Shown here: in pieces, positions 10,955-18,458 of the stretch
Layout: each line of letters starts with the position of its first letter
How positions within the stretch are numbered: position 1 is the stretch's first letter
DNA from: Alphaproteobacteria bacterium
GTDB lineage: Bacteria; Pseudomonadota; Alphaproteobacteria; CAAHEQ01; UBA3637
Length of the DNA: 53,775 nucleotides
Assembly (NCBI GenBank): GCA_017539265.1
Contig: JAFYHG010000002.1
Span: 1-53,775 of the forward strand
Direction of reading: 5' to 3'
Translations under genes and position numbers: made by a program
The notes under the pieces: generated by a model
The model's database searches: none
The model's input: only the letters and a program-made list of their open reading frames with translations
What the model was told of the DNA's origin: nothing

Positions 10955-11392
10955 TTATGAAGATTTCTTCACAGAAGCAGACATATTCACATTAATCGTG
11001 TATGGACCGGTTCCAGTCGGTTTTGCAGTGTTTTCTACACGATTACCCGACAATGTATAAACAAGCTCCGCCACTTTCAAATAGTCTTTATTTACATTGA
11101 TTGTCACGTGACCGTTTGCATAACCGGTAATATCTTCATCCTTATCAATGGCCGGCAAAGTAATTGCCTCAACACCACCTAATTCGCTCAAATCTCTTGT
11201 TGCACCTGATCCACCTTCTGCAGAAGTTGCCGCAATGGCCACCAAAGCCGCTGCGTTCAAGATTTCATTTGCACGGTAACGGTTCATTGCTAAAGTATAA
11301 CCTGCGATACCACCGATAGACAGAACACCGATAATGGCTAACACACCCAACATTTCGACCATAGAACGGCCAGATTCATTTGTTTTTTTCAT
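10955..11392 (-). CDS. Type IV pilin-like / pseudopilin protein
   Basis: I start the protein at the ATG at 11392 (AAAGGAT upstream), giving 145 residues. A short positive leader ends in SG, followed by RSMVEMLGVLAIIGVLSIGG. This is a prepilin-peptidase motif with Glu at +5 of the mature chain, but Arg rather than Phe or Met at +1. The hydrophobic helix continues through AGYTLAMNRYRANEILNAA, then a small globular Thr/Gly-rich domain. Two further genes in the window share this N-terminus (45372-45983 and 47732-48406). No assembly ATPase or secretin is present here. Confidence 0.8.
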   Translation of the reverse strand: MKKTNESGRSMVEMLGVLAIIGVLSIGGIAGYTLAMNRYRANEILNAAALVAIAATSAEGGSGATRDLSELGGVEAITLPAIDKDEDITGYANGHVTINVNKDYLKVAELVYTLSGNRVENTAKPTGTGPYTINVNMSASVKKSS

Positions 11393-11554
11393 TTTATTTT
11401 TATCCTTTTTTAATGTTAACATTGTTATATGGATCGATTTCCTGATACCCCTTTGGGACATCCAAAAACCACCTTACACAACCCTCTTAACACACTTTTT
11501 TTCTGAAATCAATACCTTTTTCTAAAAAAAAAGAGTTTTTTTATACCCCACTAA

Positions 11555-11580
11555 AAAGCCCCCATAAAAAGGGGGGCTTT
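11555..11580. terminator. Bidirectional hairpin terminator
   Basis: AAAGCCCCC (11555-11563) and GGGGGGCTTT (11571-11580) pair around a 7-nt A-rich loop, with T runs on the minus strand. It lies just downstream of the DUF465 gene. Confidence 0.75.
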
Positions 11581-11603
11581 AAAATCATCTCTTATCTTAA
11601 ATT

Positions 11604-11777
11604 TTAGGCTTTTTCCAACTCTTCAATTTCCTGTTTAGCAGCCAACTTTTGTTTTTTATATTCTTGGATTTTCATATCATCCGGCATGGGCCTAGCCAAT
11701 TCTTCCGCAATTTTAGCATCCAATTCCGCATGCCGTTGTTTCAAAGCGTCTAAATGTTTTTGTGTTTTTTCTGTCAT
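11604..11777 (-). CDS. DUF465 / YdcH family small protein
   Basis: The 57-residue frame opens with ATG at 11777 behind an ideal AAAGGAGA site. It matches the YdcH/DUF465 pattern: a helical hairpin with L..RHAELDAKIAEE (about 12-26), then KIQEYKKQKLAAKQEIEEL (about 36-54), where the family usually reads LKKEKLRLKDEI. It is all-helical, charged and cytoplasmic. The function of the family is unknown; it is common in alphaproteobacteria. Confidence 0.8.
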   Translation of the reverse strand: MTEKTQKHLDALKQRHAELDAKIAEELARPMPDDMKIQEYKKQKLAAKQEIEELEKA

Positions 11778-11831
11778 AGTATATCTCCTTTACATAGAAT
11801 AATATAGTCTTTTTTTTCTCAAATGCAAGTA

Positions 11832-14057
11832 TTATTTTTCGCCGTTTATTAACTTCAACAAATTTTCGCAGTTATTTCGACTTTCCCAAAAAATTTCTTT
11901 ATTTTTGGCCGCAATTTCCGATTCTATTTGAAAGTTATTTCGGACGTAATAGGATACTTTTTCCAGCACTTCTTTTTCTTCATATAAACAGTTATATAAT
12001 TTTTTATCCTCTTGCATCGCGGAAATCGTGGCTTCCTGATCCACTTGATTTAGTGACATATCATCCTTATCAAACCGATAAAACACGACGGGCTTATCCA
12101 TATATATAAAATCCCAAAAAACAGAACTGTAATCCGTAATCAACATACTTGATGTCCGAATGGCCTTAGATACCTCTGACGTCGGTAAAATACGAATATT
12201 TAAAGCCTCCAAATCCGGAAAATTTATATCCCTGCGCAACGTTTCGTGGTGCAGAGCAACATCTATGGATGTGTTGGGAATCGATTGACGTAGTTTCTTT
12301 AAAAATTCCCCTATATATGCCATATACCTTGATCCGAATTCAATGTTTTTTTGAAACGTTTTTCGCCACGTAAAGAAAACAAAAATATGGCCATTATTTT
12401 CTTTGTGTGCCAACAAATCCCACCTCGGCATTCCAGCACACACTATTCGCGAATCATCCCATCCCTTTTCTTTGTATAATCCATATGTTAATCTATTAGA
12501 TGCTAATATTTTATCATAGCGATCAAGGTTGAAAATATCAAAAACCCATTTTTTTAAAAGAATTGCACCATGATCAATATAGAAATAAGTCAAATAGTCT
12601 AACTCTTTTAAACACCTATCCATTTTTATCCCGAAACTGGTTATAATATACTTTGATTTTCTGATAACATCCGAGCATTCTTTATAGAAATTTTTATACT
12701 CATTTACCACCACAACATCTGGCATGCCTGCAATTTTCTCTTCCAACTTATTCCCTTTTATTATAGCATATTTTGATGGTATTTTTTGACTTTGTAAGTA
12801 CTTAAAGAGAGTCCAAGCGTCAACGGCTTCTTGTCCCTTATCATACAAGCAATCAATGCATAAAATATAACGTTCATTCTCCGGAATAGGTATGGGTGTT
12901 TTTAATTCACTACAATCAATCTTTTGGGGTTCTGATTTCTTTTTCGTTTTTTCAAATACTTTTACACCAAATACATAATATATCTTCCCCGTCTGTGTCT
13001 TTTTCCGTTTGAAAACAGGGATTCCCAACAAGTAAAACCGTTTTTTATCTCCGCTTTTAATATTACCGATTATTTTAGCAAACAAATGGGATTTTTTCCT
13101 TAAAAGGATGGACTGGTAATTTCCCACAAGGCAAGCACATGTTAGGGGATATACATCTTCTTTTCCGGCAAGGGCTTCCTTTACTTCAGGTGCATCTAAA
13201 ACTTCTTGTTTAAATAATTTTAAGAATTTAATTTGACCTTTCTTATCTAAAAAAGGGCGCATCCATTTAATGGCATCTTCTATTTTGTATATAAAAAAAT
13301 CTTTACTTTTTAATATGTTATTATTTTTTAGAAAACCGAAGAAATGTTTAATTGCATAAACTTTATCATAAATTTTTTCCGTTCGCTTTTGGGCATAAAT
13401 TTTACCCATAATAGAATTATTTAATAATCTGTAATTGTACAATTTTTGATTTAATCCATAAAAACTATCGGCCACGCTTAAATATTGCCAAATAAATGCC
13501 GTATCATCAAATTCATATCCGATCGGAAAAGACAAATGATATTTTTTGATTAGCCTCATTTTAAAAATTTTATTCCAAAGCATCACATTTATTTTCGTTC
13601 GCATCCAGAGCGTTAACGGTTTATACCCAAAGTGCTTAATATGGAGATAGTTTACTCTGCTATCCCGACCATGATCTTCATCCCCAACAACAATATTGGT
13701 GTCACACACAGCAAAATCTACATTATTTTCTGTAATGGCACGATGCATTTCTTCACACATTTCGGGTTCATAAGTATCATCCGCATCACAAAACATCAGG
13801 TATTCTCCCCGCGCATGTTCCAAACCGACATTCCGTGCCTTTGCCGGTCCGGCATTTTCCTGTGAAAACACCTTTATTCGATTATCTTTTTCTTTAAATG
13901 TATTCAAAATATCCAACGAAGAATCTTTCGATCCGTCATTTATGCATAAAATTTCTATATCCTGAAATGTTTGATTTAAAAGACTATTCAAACATTCTTC
14001 CAGATATTTTTCCGCATTATAAACCGGCACAACTATCGAAATTTTAGGTTCAACCAT
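11832..14057 (-). CDS. GT2 glycosyltransferase fused to CDP-glycerol glycerophosphotransferase-like domain
   Basis: The 741-residue protein has two domains. The N-terminal GT2/GT-A part (about 1-230) shows SIVVPVYNAEKYLEECLNSL, INDGSKDSS and the metal-binding FCDADDTYEP. A linker (about 335-370) holds the LLGIPVFKRKK-type motif. The C-terminal part (about 390-735) resembles TagB/TagF-type CDP-glycerol transferases: YFYIDHGAILLKKW, AGMPRWDLL, FFTWRKTF and ITDYSSVFWDFIYMDKPVVFY. No membrane segments are seen, so it is probably peripheral at the inner membrane, building a surface polysaccharide with glycerol- or ribitol-phosphate. The donor and acceptor are inferred only. AT-rich composition fits a variable surface gene. 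Confidence 0.85.
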   Translation of the reverse strand: MVEPKISIVVPVYNAEKYLEECLNSLLNQTFQDIEILCINDGSKDSSLDILNTFKEKDNRIKVFSQENAGPAKARNVGLEHARGEYLMFCDADDTYEPEMCEEMHRAITENNVDFAVCDTNIVVGDEDHGRDSRVNYLHIKHFGYKPLTLWMRTKINVMLWNKIFKMRLIKKYHLSFPIGYEFDDTAFIWQYLSVADSFYGLNQKLYNYRLLNNSIMGKIYAQKRTEKIYDKVYAIKHFFGFLKNNNILKSKDFFIYKIEDAIKWMRPFLDKKGQIKFLKLFKQEVLDAPEVKEALAGKEDVYPLTCACLVGNYQSILLRKKSHLFAKIIGNIKSGDKKRFYLLGIPVFKRKKTQTGKIYYVFGVKVFEKTKKKSEPQKIDCSELKTPIPIPENERYILCIDCLYDKGQEAVDAWTLFKYLQSQKIPSKYAIIKGNKLEEKIAGMPDVVVVNEYKNFYKECSDVIRKSKYIITSFGIKMDRCLKELDYLTYFYIDHGAILLKKWVFDIFNLDRYDKILASNRLTYGLYKEKGWDDSRIVCAGMPRWDLLAHKENNGHIFVFFTWRKTFQKNIEFGSRYMAYIGEFLKKLRQSIPNTSIDVALHHETLRRDINFPDLEALNIRILPTSEVSKAIRTSSMLITDYSSVFWDFIYMDKPVVFYRFDKDDMSLNQVDQEATISAMQEDKKLYNCLYEEKEVLEKVSYYVRNNFQIESEIAAKNKEIFWESRNNCENLLKLINGEK

Positions 14058-14117
14058 TTCTACCCCTTATTCCCCTTTTAAGACTCCAATTTCATATCAT
14101 AGTATTCAAAAAAAGTA

Positions 14118-14161
14118 AAGAAAAAACGGCTTTAAAATCCCCTTTTCAAAACCGTTTTTCC
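14118..14161 (-). terminator. Terminator after phosphofructokinase gene
   Basis: On the minus strand AAAAACGG and CCGTTTTT pair as the base of a long imperfect hairpin (inner TTTTGAAAA against ATTTTAAAG), ending in a T tract. Confidence 0.6.
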
Positions 14162-14167
14162 TCTTTA

Positions 14168-15262
14168 TTATTTTTCGCCGACATATATTCCCAAACTTTG
14201 GGCAATTTTTACCATTTCCCCGTCGGGATTGACCGGACTGTTCGCTAAATGCAGGATAACATCCAAATCCTCATCGGCAAAGTGCCCGTCTTTATGGATT
14301 ACAACACGGTTATTTTTGCCGGCGGCCAACAAATCAATGGCCCGCACAGCCAAACCGGAAGCCAAGATTCGATCTTCCGCAATCGGTGTACCGGCACGTT
14401 GCGTATGCCCCAAGACATTTGCCCGTACATTAAAGCCATCCTTTGCCAATTTTTCCGCAAAATAGGCCGATATTCCGCCAAAAGTCCGCCCGTTTGAAGA
14501 ATATGAATATTCTCCATCGGGTTTTTTAATACCTTCTGCAATTACCACAAGGGCATGCTTACGTCCTTCTGCAAAGGCCAATTTCAGGCGTTCCACAACC
14601 TTTTCATAGCGATAGGGTATCTCGGGTATCAAGGCCACATCTGCAAACCCCGCTATTGCGGATTCCAGCGCCAAATGGCCGGCACCACGTCCCATAGCTT
14701 CAGCAATCATCACCCGGTGATGGCTACTGGCGGTCGTGTCTAACTTATCCAAAGCTTCCGTTACAACCGATCTGGCGGTTGCAAAACCGATAGCCATATC
14801 TGTTCCCGGCGCATCGTTATCAATTGTTTTAGGAATTCCAATCATAGAAATTCCCGCTGCTTTACAATACTTACTCACAATCGCCATAGAACCGTCTCCA
14901 CCAATGACGATTAAGGCCGACAGCCCCAATTCCTCCACACCGGCTTTAAAGCGTGCCAGCAATTCCTCGTCTGTTACTTCTTCGGTTGTTCCGTCCCAAT
15001 GCGTTACCTTGTGCGGGTTGCCCGAGTTATTTGTCCCCAGCATCGTTCCACCCAACGTTGCAAAAGGAAATTCGAAATCAGCCATAGTCAATTTTTGATA
15101 ATCCAGCGGTCGCACAATCAGGCCATCCGTTGCATTATGGATACCATAGACTTCCCATCCCTTAGTCGTCGCACTGGAAACAACGGCGCGAATAGCGGCG
15201 TTCAAACCCGAACAATCGCCACCGCTTGTCAAAACACCAATTCTTTTTGTTCCTTCAGTCAT
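14168..15262 (-). CDS. pfkA: 6-phosphofructokinase (ATP or PPi type)
   Basis: The 364-residue PFK phosphorylates fructose 6-phosphate in glycolysis. Visible motifs are GVLTSGGDCSGLNAAIR (about 8-24), LGTNNSGNP (about 75-83), GGDGS (about 123), PKTIDNDAPG (about 143-152) and MGRGAGHLA (about 190-198). The phosphodonor is ambiguous: Gly in GGDGS is typical of ATP use, whereas Lys in PKTIDND is typical of PPi-dependent enzymes, and the mixed combination occurs in group III PFKs. AAGAGG precedes the ATG, and TATAAT lies at 15301-15306. Confidence 0.93.
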   Translation of the reverse strand: MTEGTKRIGVLTSGGDCSGLNAAIRAVVSSATTKGWEVYGIHNATDGLIVRPLDYQKLTMADFEFPFATLGGTMLGTNNSGNPHKVTHWDGTTEEVTDEELLARFKAGVEELGLSALIVIGGDGSMAIVSKYCKAAGISMIGIPKTIDNDAPGTDMAIGFATARSVVTEALDKLDTTASSHHRVMIAEAMGRGAGHLALESAIAGFADVALIPEIPYRYEKVVERLKLAFAEGRKHALVVIAEGIKKPDGEYSYSSNGRTFGGISAYFAEKLAKDGFNVRANVLGHTQRAGTPIAEDRILASGLAVRAIDLLAAGKNNRVVIHKDGHFADEDLDVILHLANSPVNPDGEMVKIAQSLGIYVGEK

Positions 15263-15341
15263 TATAAAAAACCTCTTATTGTAATCAATTAAGTGGCGCG
15301 ATTATAGCCGATTTTTTTTTAATTTACCAGTAAAAAATGCC

Positions 15342-16091
15342 CTATAAGGAAAAATTCTTCCCCAGGTACGTTTTACGCACACTTTCGTCCGCGATAATTT
15401 CTTTGGGTGTTCCCTGTTTTAGCACAACACCATCGTGCAAAATATAGGCTCTATCAATGATTCCCAATGTTTCCCGAACATTGTGATCCGTAATCAAAAC
15501 CCCCAGCCCCCGATTTTTCAGTTGCGCCACCAAATCCTTAATTTCTCCCACGGCAATCGGGTCAATTCCGGCCAACGGTTCGTCCAACAAGATATAAGAC
15601 GGCTTTGATGCCAACGCCCGTGCGATTTCAAGGCGCCGCCGCTCACCGCCCGATAGCGCCCGTGACGGCGAAAAGCGTAAATGTTCAATCGAAAATTCTT
15701 TTAAGAGGGAATCTAATTCCTGTTCAATTTTATCGGGATTTTTTTCCACAATTTGTAAAACGGCGCGAATATTATCCTCGACATTTAATCCCCGGAAAAT
15801 AGAGGCTTCCTGCGGCAAATATCCGATCCCGAGTCTTGCCCGCCGATACACGGGGAATTTCGTAATATCAATCCCGTTTAAATAGATATGACCGGCATTC
15901 GGTGAAATCAATCCCGTCACACAGTAAAACGATGTCGTTTTTCCGGCTCCGTTCGGCCCCAATAACCCCACGGCTTCCCCCAGTTCTACCGACAAAGACA
16001 CATCCTTTAAAACCATCCTTTTTTTATAACTTTTGCTGATATGCGAAATAACAAGCCCTTTATTATGGTTTTCCGTTTTTACCGTTTTCAT
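15342..16091 (-). CDS. lptB: LPS export ABC transporter ATPase LptB
   Basis: The 249-residue ABC ATPase has Walker A GPNGAGKTT (about 43-51), the Q-loop YLPQEASIF, signature ALSGGERRRLEIARAL (about 144), Walker B YILLDEPLAGIDP and the switch His in ITDHNVRETL. These are characteristic LptB sequences. It powers lipopolysaccharide extraction from the inner membrane with LptF and LptG. Its start overlaps the upstream LptC/A stop by 4 nt (ATGA). Confidence 0.95.
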   Translation of the reverse strand: MKTVKTENHNKGLVISHISKSYKKRMVLKDVSLSVELGEAVGLLGPNGAGKTTSFYCVTGLISPNAGHIYLNGIDITKFPVYRRARLGIGYLPQEASIFRGLNVEDNIRAVLQIVEKNPDKIEQELDSLLKEFSIEHLRFSPSRALSGGERRRLEIARALASKPSYILLDEPLAGIDPIAVGEIKDLVAQLKNRGLGVLITDHNVRETLGIIDRAYILHDGVVLKQGTPKEIIADESVRKTYLGKNFSL

Positions 16092-17134
16092 TTTTTTGAT
16101 CCTTTCAATTCTGTCGGGATAAGGGTTCCCTTTACGCGTCCTTCTTTTTGATCGGCTCCTTTTTTAGGCACCAAATGGCTTTCCCCCGTAATCATGTTCA
16201 AGGTTGCTTTTTCCCCCGCCATATGGCTGTTCCCCTGATACAGGACAACATTTTCCGTTACGACAATTTCACCGCTTTTCGGATTATAAACACCTTTTCC
16301 TCCCGTTACTTTATAAGTTCCGGTCGTTGCTACAACATGTCCCAAGGCTTTAATTTGTTTAATTCTGGAATCCGAATTTTGTTGCTTCGTTAAGTAATCC
16401 AAAATCATTTTATCCGCCGTAATGACCTGCCCTTTTTGTGTGACGCGTACATCTTTTATGGCCACAATGGTTTGTTTTGCCCGATCTATATTCAGGCCGT
16501 CTGCCGAATCAATATGCACCTTACCGTCTTTATTGTTCAATATACTGTTTGTTTTACCGGTAAAATCGATATTTTCCCCTTTGTTATACAGCCGAAATCC
16601 CTGCGCCTTAATTTGTCCGTCCGGCCCCGTAACGGTTACCGGTGATTTGCCCGTCACGACTCCTTCCTTATTATCGCAAGTAACATTTTTGCTCACCGCC
16701 CGATAACCGGTATCCGTCGTTGCCACGACCTGATCTTCAAAAATCATCATTTGATCATTTTGATTGATTAAACCATAAGGTGTTTCCCCTTTAATTTCCT
16801 CGCCCGATTCCATTTTATAGGTTGCTATCGGCTTATACAAGGTAATAATTTGTTTTTGCGGATCTGTTTCCAATACGCGCGGGGCCACCACCGTTAAGGG
16901 CTGTTTTTTCTTATCTTGGGCAAAAAAGCGCACCTTTTCCATATTGATTTTGGCACCCGTCATTTCTTTTCCCGACGACACGATCGTTGAAAACTGTTCT
17001 TTTTGTTCCGCCCTCATCAGGGGCCATACGAGCATCAAACTCGCCAACAAAAATGAAAACACCGGTAAGCTGCGCTTAAAAATTAAAACGCGTCTGGTAT
17101 GCATTTTGATTTTAAACAAGCGTGGTGTAAACAT
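16088..17134 (-). CDS. LptC-LptA fusion, LPS transport periplasmic bridge
   Basis: I start this at the ATG at 17134 behind AAAGGGA, giving 348 residues. A basic N-terminus and a transmembrane helix (about 22-42) are followed by an LptC-like domain (about 55-200: MEKVRFFAQDKKKQPLTVVA, DQVVATTDTGYRAVS). A second domain (about 205-330) has LptA/OstA features: VRVTQKGQVITADKMILDY, IKALGHVVATTG, YNPKSGEIVVTENVVLYQGN. Separate LptC and LptA are each roughly 180-200 residues, so the total length fits a fusion. The LptA part would be tethered to the inner membrane rather than free. It sits between rnd and lptB, where alphaproteobacteria normally have separate lptC and lptA. Confidence 0.85.
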   Translation of the reverse strand: MFTPRLFKIKMHTRRVLIFKRSLPVFSFLLASLMLVWPLMRAEQKEQFSTIVSSGKEMTGAKINMEKVRFFAQDKKKQPLTVVAPRVLETDPQKQIITLYKPIATYKMESGEEIKGETPYGLINQNDQMMIFEDQVVATTDTGYRAVSKNVTCDNKEGVVTGKSPVTVTGPDGQIKAQGFRLYNKGENIDFTGKTNSILNNKDGKVHIDSADGLNIDRAKQTIVAIKDVRVTQKGQVITADKMILDYLTKQQNSDSRIKQIKALGHVVATTGTYKVTGGKGVYNPKSGEIVVTENVVLYQGNSHMAGEKATLNMITGESHLVPKKGADQKEGRVKGTLIPTELKGSKK

Positions 17135-17145
17135 CAAAATTCCCT

Positions 17146-17757
17146 TTAATGGTTAAAGATATCCGGATTATCAAAATCCAACAAATCCAATTCCGCCCTT
17201 ACCGGCAGGAAATCAAAACATTTCTGGGCCAATTTATCCCGCCCTTCGCGCTTTAATAACTTATCCAGTATATCCTTTAACCGGTGTAAATACAACACAT
17301 CTCCCGCGGCATAGGCCTGTTGTTTTTTATTTAAGGTTTCCGCGCCCCAATCCGATGTTTGTTGTTCTTTGAACAGCTCTACCCCCAACAAATCCCAGCA
17401 CAGGCTTTTCAAGCTATGCGAAGGGCTTGATGTCCGACAGAGTTTTGAAGCTATTTTCGTACAATACACGGGATTTACCACAACCCCTAAATCTTCTTTA
17501 ATTTTCGCCACATCAAAGCGGGCAAAATGGAAAATTTTCACAATTTTCGGATTCGTCAGTAACGCTTTTAAATTCGGACAATTTTTTCCTTTTTTAATTT
17601 GCACCAAATACACATTTTGCTTTTCATCCGACAGCTGCACCAAACACAATCTGTCGCGCTTTAGGTTTAACCCCATAGTTTCGGTATCCACGGCAACGGA
17701 TTTTGAAAATTTGGCCGTTTTCGGTAAATCCCCGACACATAATTGAATTTTAGGCAT
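17146..17757 (-). CDS. rnd: Ribonuclease D-like 3'-5' exonuclease
   Basis: The 203-residue protein has a single DEDDy exonuclease domain: Exo I AVDTETMGL (about 22-30), Exo II FHFARFDVAKI (about 76) and Exo III Y..GDVLYLHRL (about 149-158). It lacks the HRDC domains of E. coli RNase D, as is usual for the alphaproteobacterial protein encoded upstream of lptC. It probably trims the 3' ends of structured RNAs. AAGGGG precedes the ATG. Confidence 0.88.
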   Translation of the reverse strand: MPKIQLCVGDLPKTAKFSKSVAVDTETMGLNLKRDRLCLVQLSDEKQNVYLVQIKKGKNCPNLKALLTNPKIVKIFHFARFDVAKIKEDLGVVVNPVYCTKIASKLCRTSSPSHSLKSLCWDLLGVELFKEQQTSDWGAETLNKKQQAYAAGDVLYLHRLKDILDKLLKREGRDKLAQKCFDFLPVRAELDLLDFDNPDIFNH

Positions 17758-17828
17758 ATTTGTCCCCTTTCATCATTTATTTTTTTCGTTATACAACAAA
17801 GCCCCCAAAAATGCAAGAGCATTTTTAT

Positions 17829-17857
17829 TTGACACGCCTACCCTTTTATGATATATT
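17829..17857 (+). promoter_or_regulatory. Sigma70-type promoter
   Basis: TTGACA (17829-17834), a 17-bp spacer and TATATT (17852-17857) lie 16 bp upstream of the ATG at 17874, so the leader is very short. Confidence 0.7.
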
Positions 17858-17873
17858 GATTGCGGGTTTTAAC

Positions 17874-18458
17874 ATGAAAAACATTAAATATTACTATTAT
17901 TCTCTGTTATCGCGCTTGGCTTCCCCCGATTTAAAGGATCACTATCGGGAAAAGAAAAACAGATACAGATATTCTCCCCGTGAGCGCACAATGGTTCTTT
18001 TAGAGCGCATTGAAAACCACATGGCTTTCGAACGGTTCTATGCTTATTTTAAGAAAAATTATCACATAGAAATCCCGATGGAAGCCGACGGTATCGGTAA
18101 CCATTATGAATATGTGAAGGTTCGGTTAAAAGATTTAAAAGGATATTGTCCCGGCTCCATGCCCCGTTTTAAACCGCTTTCGGAAACTTTTCAATATCGG
18201 TTTTTAACGTCTCGTAATACTGATTTTTATCAGTCCTATCTGGCCAACAGCCATCATTTGAATAGTCTCCATTTTTCATCTGAACACTTTTTGGATTTGG
18301 AAAAAAGCTTAAAAAAGACCGGTTATGATCCTTCTCAATCTGTCATTGTCATTGACGGCGATAACCGTGTTCGAGATGGTTTACATCGAGCTAGTATTTT
18401 ATTACACCTCATGGGTCCGGAAACAGAGGTTCCGGTTATTCGTATTACTACCCGATAA
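17874..18458 (+). CDS. Hypothetical protein with ParB/sulfiredoxin-like C-terminal motif
   Basis: The longest frame opens at 17760, but a promoter at 17829-17857 favours the ATG at 17874 (194 residues, MKNIKYYYYSLLS...). The N-terminal part is Tyr- and basic-rich. The C-terminal VIVIDGDNRVRDGLHRASILLHL followed by a VPVIRI strand resembles the ParB-N/Srx fold, where a D-G-HR motif binds nucleotide. Such domains also occur in proteins encoded near LPS and capsule genes. It lies between rnd and the MsbA-type exporter. The function is unknown. Confidence 0.65.
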   Translation: MKNIKYYYYSLLSRLASPDLKDHYREKKNRYRYSPRERTMVLLERIENHMAFERFYAYFKKNYHIEIPMEADGIGNHYEYVKVRLKDLKGYCPGSMPRFKPLSETFQYRFLTSRNTDFYQSYLANSHHLNSLHFSSEHFLDLEKSLKKTGYDPSQSVIVIDGDNRVRDGLHRASILLHLMGPETEVPVIRITTR

